Shown: positions 17,887 to 26,843, counted from the first letter of the stretch. The stretch is DNA of 64,000 nucleotides from Albidovulum sediminis (GCF_025380365.1 NZ_JAOCQF010000003.1:124001-188000), one strand, 5' to 3'. The notes: generated from the sequence alone by a model not told the origin. Made by a program: numbers and translations.

Positions 17887-18864
17887 ATGAGCACACATGC
17901 CGGCAACAACATGCGCGCCGCACTGGTGATGCTCGCTGCCATGGGCGTGTTCGCGACGCATGACGTCGTGGTGAAGCTGCTGGGGGCGACCTATGCGCCG
18001 ATGCAGCTTCTGTTCTTCGGCTCGCTTCTGGGCTTTCCCATCGTCGCCGTCATCCTTCTCAACGACCGCCGCCACGAAAGCCTGCGCGCGAAGCACCCCG
18101 GATGGGTTCTGGTCCGCACGGCCTGCGCCATCGTCACAGGGGTGAGCGCGTTCTACGCCTTTTCCGAACTGCCGCTGGCGCAGGTCTACGCAATCCTTTT
18201 CTCGACCCCCCTGCTGATCACGATTCTCGCGATCCCGATCCTTGGCGAACGGGTGCGGCTCAGGCGATGGGCGGCGGTGATCACGGGCCTGATCGGGGTT
18301 CTGGTCGTGCTCAGACCCGGACAGGCCGATCTGTCGCTGGGCCATCTGGCGGCCCTGACCGCAAGCATCTGCAGCGCGGCGGTCTCCGTCATTGCCCGCA
18401 AGATCGGCAAGGACGAACGCTCCGTCGTGCTGCTGCTTTACCCGATGGTCGGCAATTTTCTGGTGATGGGCGCGATGCTGCCCTTCGTCTACGTCCCGAT
18501 GCCGATGGAGCATCTGGGCCTGATGGGCGTGATCGCCGTTTTCGGCCTTGCCGGGTCGTTCCTCGTGATCGTCGCCTACCGCGAGGGCGAGGCGGTGATC
18601 GTGGCACCCATGCAGTATTCCCAGATCCTCTGGGCAACCGGCTACGGCTACATCCTGTTCCGCGAGGGGCTTGACCTGGCGACCGCCATCGGCGCCGTCA
18701 TCATCATCGCGTCAGGCGTCTACATCGTCTTGCGCGAAGCACGGCCAGGCACGTCCGGCAACCGCCCCGTGCTTGAAACCCGCGGGCGGGCAGAGGTCGT
18801 CACCGCGCCGCGATCCAGCGTGCTGCAACGGATCCTCTCGAACCGGACGGTGGGGGATCGCTGA
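17887..18864 (+). CDS. EamA/DMT superfamily transporter
   Basis: Ten-helix drug/metabolite transporter with two EamA repeats. 325 residues. Repeat one covers about 8-140, with the motif LPLAQVYAILFSTPLLITIL and LGERV in the usual position after helix four. Repeat two runs about 155-280, ending with ILWATGYGYILFREG. A cytoplasmic tail of about 45 residues follows. The family exports or imports metabolites such as amino acids, nucleobases or SAM; the substrate cannot be read from sequence. It stands alone after leuB, and no promoter was identified. Confidence 0.9.
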   Translation: MSTHAGNNMRAALVMLAAMGVFATHDVVVKLLGATYAPMQLLFFGSLLGFPIVAVILLNDRRHESLRAKHPGWVLVRTACAIVTGVSAFYAFSELPLAQVYAILFSTPLLITILAIPILGERVRLRRWAAVITGLIGVLVVLRPGQADLSLGHLAALTASICSAAVSVIARKIGKDERSVVLLLYPMVGNFLVMGAMLPFVYVPMPMEHLGLMGVIAVFGLAGSFLVIVAYREGEAVIVAPMQYSQILWATGYGYILFREGLDLATAIGAVIIIASGVYIVLREARPGTSGNRPVLETRGRAEVVTAPRSSVLQRILSNRTVGDR

Positions 18865-18887
18865 CACGACCGCCGACCACCGGCCCG

Positions 18888-18925
18888 AAAAAACCGCGCG
18901 TGAGCGGTTGTCACCGTTCACGCGC
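18888..18925 (-). terminator. Strong minus-strand intrinsic terminator
   Basis: Arms at 18896-18908 and 18913-18925 pair over 13 bp with one G-T pair and a 4-base loop. Read on the minus strand the stem is followed by GG then six Ts (18893-18888). It lies 72 bp past the stop of the helical protein gene at 18997, which runs toward it. Confidence 0.85.
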
Positions 18926-18996
18926 AGAAATGGCCTGAAATGGATCGGGTTCAATGTCCGCGAAGAATTCTTCGGGTGGCATTACCGGGCCGGCCG

Positions 18997-19755
18997 TCAG
19001 CCCTTGAAGCTCGCAATATCCTTCACCTGCGCTGCAGCGGCCTTCACCTTCTTGGTCGTGATGTCCGCGAAATCCGGCGACTTCGTGTCGATGTTCATCC
19101 GGCCCAGATCGAAACCTTCGAACTTCTGGAACTCCTTCCAGAAGACGCGGTTGTAGTTCTCAAGCTCCTTGACCGAGTTCGACACGCTCCGCCCGGCCTG
19201 CTTGATGTGCTTGTCCCAGTTTTCCGGCGTCGGGTCCGACAGGAAAGCCTTTGCGCCGATCACGAACTTCTTCAGCGAGTCGTTCATGTGGATCCTCGCC
19301 AGCTCCTGGCGCCGTTCGATCCTCTCGACCATCGCCTTGATGTCTGCTTCCAGATCAAGGCTCTTCAGTGTTAAGCGCTGCGTCTTGGCTTCCTTCACGA
19401 TCGCCTCGATCGCCTTCACGACCGAACCGGCACCGATCATCTTCTTGACGTCCTTGATCGCGCTTTCAGCGGTATCGGCGACTTCGGTAAGGGCCTTTTC
19501 GTAGGGAACGATCGCCTTGGCATAGTAGTTCTTGACGGACTGGATCGCCGTCTTCAGCTCTTCCATATTGGCGGGGTTGTCCTTGCTGACCGCCATATCG
19601 GCCCAGTCGATCTTCTTGTGAACGGCCTCGGCCTTGTCGAGGGCATCCCCGATCCCGGTCTTTTTCATCTTGCCGATAAGGCCCTTCTTCTTTTGCCAAT
19701 CCTTGTTGGTCAGAATGTCGGGGTATGCGAGATAACCGATCTTGACGCCTGCCAA
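18997..19755 (-). CDS. Unrecognised Lys-rich all-helical protein
   Basis: 252 residues, predicted entirely helical and very rich in Lys, Ala, Asp and Glu, with no signal peptide, membrane helix or cysteine. It reads MAGVKIGYLAYPDIL at the start, then long amphipathic helices (for example ELKTAIQSVKNYYAKAIVPY and LEADIKAMVERIERRQELAR). A DPTPENWDKHIKQ turn is near 190. The start is TTG at 19755: GGAGGAAA lies eight bases upstream, whereas earlier starts (TTG 19779, GTG 19773) have that ribosome site inside their coding sequence. The composition differs from the Arg-rich neighbours. It is a single-gene unit with a strong terminator, next to tRNA-Pro. I recognise no family; a structural or protein-binding helical bundle is the only inference. 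Confidence 0.75.
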   Translation of the reverse strand: MAGVKIGYLAYPDILTNKDWQKKKGLIGKMKKTGIGDALDKAEAVHKKIDWADMAVSKDNPANMEELKTAIQSVKNYYAKAIVPYEKALTEVADTAESAIKDVKKMIGAGSVVKAIEAIVKEAKTQRLTLKSLDLEADIKAMVERIERRQELARIHMNDSLKKFVIGAKAFLSDPTPENWDKHIKQAGRSVSNSVKELENYNRVFWKEFQKFEGFDLGRMNIDTKSPDFADITTKKVKAAAAQVKDIASFKG

Positions 19756-19920
19756 TGCACTTTCCTCCGTCACAGTCAAAGTTCAACACACGCAACGCTA
19801 CGCGGCTGGCGCAATGCTTCACGGGGAAAAATGGAGTGTTGAAGGCAGAAATGCGTCCTTCGACGACTTGGTCGATTCCCCCTTGTGCTGCGCGGCCATA
19901 GGCATTAAACGCCACCCCGT

Positions 19921-19997
19921 CGGAGCGTAGCGCAGCCTGGTAGCGCACCTGCTTCGGGAGCAGGGGGTCGGAGGTTCGAATCCTCTCGCTCCGACCA
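19921..19997 (+). tRNA. tRNA-Pro (anticodon CGG)
   Basis: Complete cloverleaf of 77 bases with encoded CCA. The acceptor stem is CGGAGCG / CGCTCCG, the anticodon arm CCTGC-TTCGGGA-GCAGG gives anticodon CGG reading CCG, and the T arm contains GGTTCGAAT. No integrase, and no repeat of the 3-prime end, is visible nearby. Confidence 0.97.
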
Positions 19998-20105
19998 GAA
20001 TTCCCGAGATCACCGGACCGATAACCCGATTGAACGCGTTGAAGGTCGCTTTCGGCCCAGACGCAACCTGTCGGGGGTATAGCCTCCCGCGCAGGAGGAT
20101 CGATC

Positions 20106-21638
20106 ATGCGCAGAGTCGACCGGGCCCGGGGAGCCGGCGCCACAGGAAGCCAGGGTGCGCGCGGTGTGGACTACGGTCAGTTGTCCCACCCTTTCGCGCC
20201 GCAGTCCGTCTTTTCGGACGACGCGATCGCGGCGATGCATGAAACCGCGCTCAAGGTGCTCGAGAATCTGGGCATCCGGTTTCTCCTCCCCGAAGCTCGA
20301 AGCATCCTCGCCGCCGCGGGGGCGGTCGTCGATGAAGACAGCCAGATGGTGAGGATCGGCCGCGACATCGTCGCCGCCGCGCTGGCAACCGCGCCGCGTT
20401 CGTTCCGTCTGCGCGCCGCCCACCCGCGACATGAACAGGTCTACGCGCCGGGCCGGCTTCTGTTCGGCGGCTCGGGCGGATGCCCGAATGCCACGGACGC
20501 GGTCAGGGGCCGACGGCCGGGCCGGCTGACCGATTTCGAGGAGGCACTGAAGCTTCAGCAGCACTTCGACGTGATCCACATCCTCAGCCCCTCGGCCGAG
20601 CCTCAGGACGTGCCCGTTCATCTGCGCCACTACGCCATGATGCGGTCGCAGATGATGATCGGGACGAAACCCTTCTTCGTCTACGCACGCGGCCGCCGGC
20701 AGGTCGCCGACAGCTTCGAGATGATCCGCCTCGCGCTTGGTCTGGACGAGGCCGCGTGGCAGGACGGCGTCTGGGGCAAGACGGTGATCAACTCGAACTC
20801 GCCGCGACTGATCGACGTGCCGATGGCCGAAGGCATCATCGACTTTGCCCGCGCCGGGCAACTGACCATCATCACGCCCTTCTGCCTGGCCGGGGCGATG
20901 GCGCCCGTCACCGTCGCGGGGGCGCTGGTTCTCCAGCATGCCGAGGCGCTGGCCTGCATCGCGCTGGCCCAACTTGTGCGACCCGGCGCGCCGGTCAGCT
21001 ATGGCGGCTTTTCGTCCAACGTCGACATGAAGTCGGGGGCGCCGGCCTTCGGCACACCCGAGCATCTGAAGATGCAGATCGGGTCCGGCCAGCTTGCCCG
21101 CCTGATCGGCCTGCCCTGGCGATCCGCCGCCGGGTCGGCGGGCAACGCCGCGGACGTGCAGGCGGCGACCGAGAACATCATGGGCCTCTGGGGCGCGCTG
21201 ATGGCCAATGCGACGCTGACGATCCATGCCGCCGGCTGGCTCGAAGGCGGGCTGACCTTCGGCTATGAAAAGTTCATCCTCGATGTCGAGGCGCTCCAGA
21301 CCATTGCCGAGCTTTGCGCACGTCCGGAGGACACACCTGCGGCCATGGCCTACGACGCCATCGCCGAAGTCGGCCCCGGCGGACATTTCTTCGGTGCACA
21401 GCACACGATGGAACGCTACGACCGTGCGTTCTATGTGCCGCTGGTGGCCGATCTCAGCAACTTCGGCACCTGGAGCGAACACGGCGCCCTGACCGCCACG
21501 GAGCGGGCCACCGCCATCTGGCAGCGGGTCCTGGCAGAGTTCCGGCCACATTCCGGCGCCGGGGACGTGGCAGAGCGGCTGGCCCCGTTCATCGAGCGGC
21601 GCACTGCAGAAGGGGGTGCCTCTCCGTCCGACTCATGA
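20106..21638 (+). CDS. MttB-family (trimethylamine methyltransferase-like) protein, non-pyrrolysine
   Basis: 510 residues of the MttB superfamily, which transfers methyl groups from quaternary or tertiary amines to a corrinoid protein. FGGSGGCPNATDAV, YGGFSSNVDMKSGAPAFGTPE and ENIMGLWGALMANATL fit the family. There is no in-frame UAG, so this is the pyrrolysine-free type whose characterised members use glycine betaine, carnitine or similar compounds. No corrinoid protein gene is nearby; instead an MFS transporter follows 54 bp later, probably bringing in the substrate. The start has GCAGGAGGATCGATC in front. It begins 108 bp after tRNA-Pro. Confidence 0.87.
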   Translation: MRRVDRARGAGATGSQGARGVDYGQLSHPFAPQSVFSDDAIAAMHETALKVLENLGIRFLLPEARSILAAAGAVVDEDSQMVRIGRDIVAAALATAPRSFRLRAAHPRHEQVYAPGRLLFGGSGGCPNATDAVRGRRPGRLTDFEEALKLQQHFDVIHILSPSAEPQDVPVHLRHYAMMRSQMMIGTKPFFVYARGRRQVADSFEMIRLALGLDEAAWQDGVWGKTVINSNSPRLIDVPMAEGIIDFARAGQLTIITPFCLAGAMAPVTVAGALVLQHAEALACIALAQLVRPGAPVSYGGFSSNVDMKSGAPAFGTPEHLKMQIGSGQLARLIGLPWRSAAGSAGNAADVQAATENIMGLWGALMANATLTIHAAGWLEGGLTFGYEKFILDVEALQTIAELCARPEDTPAAMAYDAIAEVGPGGHFFGAQHTMERYDRAFYVPLVADLSNFGTWSEHGALTATERATAIWQRVLAEFRPHSGAGDVAERLAPFIERRTAEGGASPSDS

Positions 21639-21692
21639 TAGGCGCGGAGCCGGTTCGGTCGAAGCGACGACGCGAACAAGAGGGAGAAGACG

Positions 21693-22874
21693 GTGCGGCT
21701 GGACATCTTCGTGCTGATCCTCGGCTATGTGCTGAGCCAGTTCTATCGCGCTTTCCTGGCTGTCCTCGCCCCAGTGCTGGATCGGGAAATCGGCGTCACC
21801 GCCACCGATCTCGCGACCTCGTCTGGGTTGTGGTTCTTTTCCTTCGCGGTGATGCAGATCCCTGTCGGCATCGCGCTTGACCGGATCGGGCCGCGTGTGA
21901 CCGCATCCGTTCTTCTGGCGGCGGGCGGGGCGGGCGGCGCCGCGATCTTCGCGCTGGCGCAGGGACCGCTCGCGATACACGGTGCGATGGTCCTGATCGG
22001 CATCGGCTGCTCGCCCGTGCTGATGGCATGCTATTTCATCTTCGCGCGCGTCTACACGCCCGCGGTGTTCGGAACGCTGGCGGGTATGGTCATCGGCTTC
22101 GGATCGCTTGGCAACATCGCCGGATCGGCACCGCTTGCGATGCTGGTCGACGCGATCGGCTGGCGTGCATCCCTGTTCGGACTGGCGGCGACGACACTGG
22201 CGGTGGCGGCGGCCTTGGCGCTGGTCGTCCGCGACCCGGAACGTGTCACCGCAGAAGGCGGGGCACGCGGATCGCTCCTCGATCTCCTGCGGCTGCCGGG
22301 GTTCTGGGCCATCCTGCCGCTGATGGCGGTTGCCTATGCCCCTGCGGCATCGATCCGGGGGCTTTGGGCGGGCCCGATGCTCAGCGATCTTTACGACGCC
22401 GACACCGCGAGGATCGGAACCGCGACGCTGGCGATGGGTCTGGCCATGGTCGCGGGCAACTTCGCCTACGGCCCGCTCGACCGCCTGTTCGGAACCCGAA
22501 AGTGGGTCGTCTTCTGGGGCAACGCACTAGCCGCGGTGGCACTTGGCACGCTTGCCCTGAACCCGGATTCGGGTTTCTGGTCCGTCACCGCGCTTTTTGC
22601 GGCGCTCGGCCTTCTGGGATCGTCCTTCCCCGCGATCATGGCGCACGGGCGCGCGTTCTTCCCCCCGCATCTGATCGGTCGCGGTGTCACCTTCCTGAAC
22701 ATGTTCGGCATCGGCGGCGCAGGTATCCTGCAATTCGGCTCTGGCGCCGTGTTCGGGGCCGCGGCGCAGGGGGCACCCGGCAGCGGCGCCTATTCGGTGC
22801 TGATGGCATTCTTTCTGGCGCCCCTTCTGATCGGCCTTGTCGTTTACCTGCTCAGCCGGGAAACCCCGCATTGA
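21693..22874 (+). CDS. MFS transporter
   Basis: 393 residues with 12 hydrophobic helices. The A-motif-like loop is GIALDRIGPRVTAS (helices 2-3) and a second copy is YGPLDRLFGTRKWVV (helices 8-9). The central loop after helix 6 is short and polar (VRDPERVTAEGG). The start is GTG at 21693 after GAGGGAGAAGAC. It lies 54 bp after the MttB-family gene, so the two are probably one operon and the likely substrate is an amine-type osmolyte; that is inference from context only. Confidence 0.88.
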   Translation: MRLDIFVLILGYVLSQFYRAFLAVLAPVLDREIGVTATDLATSSGLWFFSFAVMQIPVGIALDRIGPRVTASVLLAAGGAGGAAIFALAQGPLAIHGAMVLIGIGCSPVLMACYFIFARVYTPAVFGTLAGMVIGFGSLGNIAGSAPLAMLVDAIGWRASLFGLAATTLAVAAALALVVRDPERVTAEGGARGSLLDLLRLPGFWAILPLMAVAYAPAASIRGLWAGPMLSDLYDADTARIGTATLAMGLAMVAGNFAYGPLDRLFGTRKWVVFWGNALAAVALGTLALNPDSGFWSVTALFAALGLLGSSFPAIMAHGRAFFPPHLIGRGVTFLNMFGIGGAGILQFGSGAVFGAAAQGAPGSGAYSVLMAFFLAPLLIGLVVYLLSRETPH

Positions 22875-22925
22875 CGCTTTCTGCCAACGCCCCGTTGCGT
22901 TAGTCAGGCAGGCAAAGGAGGCCTC

Positions 22926-23975
22926 GTGCGCATCGACCCGTCGAAGATCGAAGTGATCGCCCCGAACCTGAAGCGCCGCCTGTCCGGCGTCACGGCGACG
23001 ATCGCGCGGCTGGTCCCGATCCAGGCGGAGATGATCGGCATAGCCGCTACGGGTCCGGGCCTGCCTGCGGACGTGCCGCACCTGCCGCTCTGGCGCTGCT
23101 TCCTTCTGTCGCGTGACCGGGTGCGGGTCTGGCACGCGCGGCGCAACACCGAAATGCTTCTGGGCCTGGTGCTGCGCGGGGTCTTTCGCCGCCGCCTGCG
23201 GCTTCTCTTCACCTCGGCCTCGCAGCGCCGGCACAGCCGCTACTCCAAGTGGCTGATCGCGCGGATGGACCGCGTCATAGCCACGTCGCAGAAGACGGCC
23301 GCCTATCTGGACCGGCCCGCCGACGTGGTGCTGCACGGGATCGGAGCCGAAGGCTTCTCTCCACCCGGAGACCGCCGTGCGCTCCGCCGTGCCCTGGGCC
23401 TGCCCGAAGACGCGATCATCTTCGGCTGCTACGGCCGCATCCGCGCACAGAAGGGGACCGACGCCTTCGTGCACGCCGCCATCCGCCTGCTGCGCGACAG
23501 GCCGGGTGCCGTCGCGGTCGCGATGGGACGCGCCACGGCCGAACACGCGGCCTTCCTGTCGGCGTTGAAGGACGAGGTCGCCGCTGCGGGCCTTTCGGAC
23601 CGGATCCTGTTCCCGCCCGAGGTGACGGTCGACCGCATCGCCGACTGGTACCGGGTGCTTGACCTTTACGTTGCGCCGCAGCGGTGGGAGGGCTTCGGCC
23701 TGACGCCGCTCGAGGCGATGGCCTGCGGGGTTCCGGTCGTGGCCACCCGCGTCGGCGCGTTCGAGGAACTGGTCGACGATGGAACAACCGGCACGCTCGT
23801 CCCGCCCGGAGATGTCGAGGCGCTCGCCGTGGCGATTTCGGGCTGGATCGACACCCCCGGGCGGATGGCCGACGCGGGTTGCGCCGCCCGCCAGCAGGTC
23901 CTGTCCCGGCACCGGATCGAGGGTGAGGCGGAACGCCTGGTCTCGATCTATCGGGAACTTCTGTCCCGCGAATGA
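22926..23975 (+). CDS. Glycosyltransferase family 4, LpcC-like LPS core mannosyltransferase
   Basis: 349 residues. The N-terminus IEVIAPNLKRRLSGVTAT closely resembles LpcC-type lipopolysaccharide core mannosyltransferases of rhizobia and Rhodobacteraceae. The C-terminal Rossmann half has GRIRAQKGTD and the retaining-GT4 motif EGFGLTPLEAMACGVPVVAT (E-x7-E). It would act on the cytoplasmic face of the inner membrane, adding mannose or a similar sugar to Kdo-lipid A. The start is GTG with AAAGGAGG upstream. It is followed by a lipid A acyltransferase and a GT29-like gene, which supports the LPS role. Confidence 0.88.
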   Translation: MRIDPSKIEVIAPNLKRRLSGVTATIARLVPIQAEMIGIAATGPGLPADVPHLPLWRCFLLSRDRVRVWHARRNTEMLLGLVLRGVFRRRLRLLFTSASQRRHSRYSKWLIARMDRVIATSQKTAAYLDRPADVVLHGIGAEGFSPPGDRRALRRALGLPEDAIIFGCYGRIRAQKGTDAFVHAAIRLLRDRPGAVAVAMGRATAEHAAFLSALKDEVAAAGLSDRILFPPEVTVDRIADWYRVLDLYVAPQRWEGFGLTPLEAMACGVPVVATRVGAFEELVDDGTTGTLVPPGDVEALAVAISGWIDTPGRMADAGCAARQQVLSRHRIEGEAERLVSIYRELLSRE

Positions 23976-24080
23976 CCGCTTGTTGCATCCCTGCCGAGTT
24001 GCATGGGGGTGGGCCTTCGGCTACCAGAAGCGGGGAACGCCGACATCGGCGACATCCCCTGAGCCAGACCACCTGACGCC

Positions 24081-25001
24081 GTGACCGAGACAGCAAAGCT
24101 TTCCCAACGCCTGCGCATGGTGAACGACTGGATCAGCGACCGCCTGATCCGGGCGTTTCTTGCCGCGCTCCGCGTCCTTCCATTCGATCTGCGGCGTGCG
24201 CTCGGGGCGCGCTTCGTCTCGGGGGTGATCGCCCCGGTTGCGGGCTTTCGCCGCCGGGTGCGCGATAACCTGGCCCTTGTCATGCCCGATCTGCCGCAAG
24301 CCGAGGTGCGCAGGATGATGCGCGCGGTTCCCGCCAACATGGGTCGGGCACTGGTCGAATTGTATTCGCCCGAGGATCTGACGGCGCGGGTCAGGGACGA
24401 ACCCTTCCAGGGTCCGGGCGTTCCGGCGCTGGAAGAGGCGCACCGGACCGGGCGCGGCGTTCTGCTGGTGACGGGACACATCGGCAACTACGATTCGCTG
24501 CGCGCCGCGCTGATCGGGCGCGGATATCGCGTCGGCGGTCTTTACAAACCGATGCGCAACCCGTTCTTCAACGAACACTATGTCGCGACCATTTCCCGCA
24601 TCGGCCAGCCGCTGTTCTCCCGCAGCCGCCAGGGCATGGCCGCGATGGTCCGCTTCCTGCGGGAGGGTGGCATGGTGGGGGTGGTCCTTGACCAGCACAC
24701 AGGTCTGGGAGAGCCGGTGATGTTCATGGGCCGGCCGGCGATGACCGGCCTTGCCGTCGCTGAGATGGCGCTGCGCTACGACGCCCTCGTGCTGCCCTGC
24801 TACGGCATCCGGCGCAAGGATGGCGGCTTCACGCTCTGGTTCTCGGAGCCGGTGGCGCATTCCGACGCCCACGCCATGACCCAGGCGCTGAACGACGATC
24901 TGGAACGCCAGGTCAGGGCGCACATGGACCAGTGGCTCTGGACCCACCGCCGCTGGAAGGGTGTTCGGATCGACGAGAATACCGAAGGCAACCAGGCATG
25001 A
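24081..25001 (+). CDS. Lipid A late acyltransferase (LpxL/HtrB family)
   Basis: 306 residues. It transfers an acyl chain from acyl-ACP to the lipid A precursor at the inner membrane. The catalytic H-x4-D motif is H133-D138 in VTGHIGNYD, with a basic stretch before it (GFRRRVRDNLALVMPD) and LYKPMRNP, VVLDQHTG and FMGRPAMTG following as in LpxL/LpxXL proteins. It ends WLWTHRRWKG like the family. It starts with GTG at 24081. It overlaps the next gene by ATGA, forming an LPS core cluster with the GT4 upstream. Confidence 0.92.
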   Translation: MTETAKLSQRLRMVNDWISDRLIRAFLAALRVLPFDLRRALGARFVSGVIAPVAGFRRRVRDNLALVMPDLPQAEVRRMMRAVPANMGRALVELYSPEDLTARVRDEPFQGPGVPALEEAHRTGRGVLLVTGHIGNYDSLRAALIGRGYRVGGLYKPMRNPFFNEHYVATISRIGQPLFSRSRQGMAAMVRFLREGGMVGVVLDQHTGLGEPVMFMGRPAMTGLAVAEMALRYDALVLPCYGIRRKDGGFTLWFSEPVAHSDAHAMTQALNDDLERQVRAHMDQWLWTHRRWKGVRIDENTEGNQA

Positions 25002-25618
25002 CGCGCCTTGGCTTTCTCCTTGCGCGCACGCTGCGGCAAGAGGGGCCGCTGGCCTCGCTCTCGGTTGCGCAGGACGCACTCATGAAGGATCTGTCCGGGC
25101 GCCAGGTCGCCCTGGTAGGCAATGCCCGCTCGCTCGCGGAGGGCGAAAAAGGGGCGCAGATCGACGCGGCGGATGTGGTGATCCGGATCAACCGCGCGCC
25201 CATGCCCGACCCGCAGAGCCATGGCACCCGCACCGACTGGCTGGCGCTGGCCGTCCGCGCGGGCCGGGGCGACCTGCGCCGGCTGGCCCCCGGCCGCGTC
25301 CTCTGGATGTCGCACAAGCGCAAGCGCCTGACCTGGGCGGCCGCCTCCTCACCCGGATTCTACCTGCACCCGCTGTCCGACTGGGCGGCGCTGCGCGACG
25401 AACTTGGCGCGCCGCCGACCACCGGGCTGATGATGATCCGCCTGCTGGCCTCCAGCGACCTGGCGTCGCTTGAGCTGTTCGGCTTCGATTTCTTCGCCTC
25501 GCTGTCGCTGACCGGCAGCCGGACGCAGGCGCAGGTTCCGCACGACTTCACCGCCGAGCGCGCCTGGGTCGAGACGCTGATGGCGCGTGATCCGCGCATC
25601 CGCATGGCGGGCACATAG
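24998..25618 (+). CDS. Glycosyltransferase family 29-like (sialyltransferase-fold) protein
   Basis: 206 residues. VALVGNARSLAEGEKG (37-52) and DAADVVIRINRAP (57-68) followed by GTRTDWLAL match the L-type motif that binds CMP-sugar in the GT29 sialyltransferase family. The centre has PPTTGLMMIRLL, like the S-motif, and FGFDFF follows. A His within PHDFTAERAW near the end could serve as catalytic base. It is coupled by ATGA to the lipid A acyltransferase, so it probably adds a CMP-activated acidic sugar, perhaps Kdo or sialic acid, to the LPS core. The fold assignment is good; the donor sugar is inference. Confidence 0.75.
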   Translation: MTRLGFLLARTLRQEGPLASLSVAQDALMKDLSGRQVALVGNARSLAEGEKGAQIDAADVVIRINRAPMPDPQSHGTRTDWLALAVRAGRGDLRRLAPGRVLWMSHKRKRLTWAAASSPGFYLHPLSDWAALRDELGAPPTTGLMMIRLLASSDLASLELFGFDFFASLSLTGSRTQAQVPHDFTAERAWVETLMARDPRIRMAGT

Positions 25619-25713
25619 CGCGCAACGCGCGGATGCCGCAGTGCCGCAACTTGCCCTTTCATTGCGCGGCGCTTTCGGCTAAGGGGCCTCGTCCTTAACT
25701 TGAGGAGATCCCA

Positions 25714-26736
25714 ATGGGCTACAAGGTCGTTGTCGCCGGCGCCACGGGGAACGTGGGCCGCGAAATGCTGAACATCCTCGCCGAGCGGGAATTCCCCGTC
25801 GACGAGATCGCCGCACTTGCCAGCCGCAAGTCGCTTGGCACCGAAGTTTCGTTCGGCGACAAGACCCTGAAGACCAAGGACCTCGACACCTTCGACTTCA
25901 CCGGCTGGGACATCGCGCTGTTCGCAGTCGGCTCGGAGGCGACGAAGATTTATGCGCCGAAGGCCGCGAAGGCCGGCTGCGTCGTGATCGACAACTCCTC
26001 GCTCTACCGCTACGACCCGGAGATCCCGCTGGTCGTGCCGGAGGTCAACCCCGAGGCGGTGGAGCAGTACAAGAACCGCAACATCATCGCGAACCCCAAC
26101 TGCTCGACCGCGCAGATGGTCGTCGCGCTGAAGCCGCTGCACGACCGCGCGCGGATCAAGCGCGTTGTCGTCTCGACCTACCAGTCGGTCTCGGGCGCGG
26201 GCAAGGCCGGCATCGACGAGCTTTGGGACCAGACCAAGTCGATCTACAACCCGGTCGACGAGAAGCCCCCGGTGAAGTTCACCAAGCAGATCGCCTTCAA
26301 CGTGATCCCGCATATCGACGTCTTCATGGACTCCGGCGAGACCAAGGAAGAATGGAAGATGGTGGCCGAAACGAAGAAGATCCTCGACAAGTCGATCAAG
26401 GTCACCGCGACCTGCGTGCGCGTGCCCGTCTTCGTCGGCCATTCCGAGGCGATCAACCTCGAGTTCGAGGATTTCCTGGATGAGGACGAGGCCCGCGACA
26501 TCCTGCGCGAGGCGCCCGGCGTCATGGTCGTCGACAAGCGCGAGAACGGCGGCTACATAACGCCGATCGAATGCGTGGGCGAATACGCGACCTATGTCAG
26601 CCGCATCCGGCAGGACAGCACGATCGACAACGGGTTGAACCTCTGGTGCGTCTCCGACAACCTGAGGAAGGGCGCCGCGCTGAACGCCGTGCAGATCGCC
26701 GAGACACTGGGCAACCGCTGCCTGAAGAAGGGCTGA
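25714..26736 (+). CDS. asd: Aspartate-semialdehyde dehydrogenase
   Basis: NADPH-dependent reduction of aspartyl phosphate, the branch point to lysine, diaminopimelate, threonine and methionine. 340 residues. The nucleotide motif is GATGNVGREM near the N-terminus, the catalytic cysteine is C130 in ANPNCSTAQMV, and RIRQDS later carries substrate-binding arginine. The start follows TTGAGGAGATCCC, a strong ribosome site. It stands alone between the LPS group and a GT2 gene, with a hairpin 8 bp after its stop. Confidence 0.97.
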   Translation: MGYKVVVAGATGNVGREMLNILAEREFPVDEIAALASRKSLGTEVSFGDKTLKTKDLDTFDFTGWDIALFAVGSEATKIYAPKAAKAGCVVIDNSSLYRYDPEIPLVVPEVNPEAVEQYKNRNIIANPNCSTAQMVVALKPLHDRARIKRVVVSTYQSVSGAGKAGIDELWDQTKSIYNPVDEKPPVKFTKQIAFNVIPHIDVFMDSGETKEEWKMVAETKKILDKSIKVTATCVRVPVFVGHSEAINLEFEDFLDEDEARDILREAPGVMVVDKRENGGYITPIECVGEYATYVSRIRQDSTIDNGLNLWCVSDNLRKGAALNAVQIAETLGNRCLKKG

Positions 26737-26743
26737 GAGGTCC

Positions 26744-26828
26744 GGGCGCCGGAGATTGACCGGCGCCCGACAGAGTCGTAAGCAATGCCATGCGGCCGTT
26801 GATTTTGACGGCCGTGTCGTAAGTTTTT
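26744..26828 (+). terminator. Two hairpins between asd and the GT2 gene
   Basis: A perfect 9-bp stem GGGCGCCGG / CCGGCGCCC (26744-26752, 26760-26768, 7-base loop) follows the asd stop by 8 bp. A second stem CGGCCGT / ACGGCCG (26793-26799, 26808-26814) is followed by TGTCGTAAGTTTTT. The 8-mer GTCGTAAG occurs at 26775-26782 and 26816-26823, bracketing the second hairpin. Probably asd termination; neither hairpin has an immediate T-run. Confidence 0.5.
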
Positions 26829-26843
26829 CTTGGGACATAACTG

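Noticed and set aside
19921-20105. tRNA-Pro as integration site for a mobile element
   Set aside because: No integrase and no repeat of the tRNA 3-prime end was found downstream; the next gene is MttB-like.
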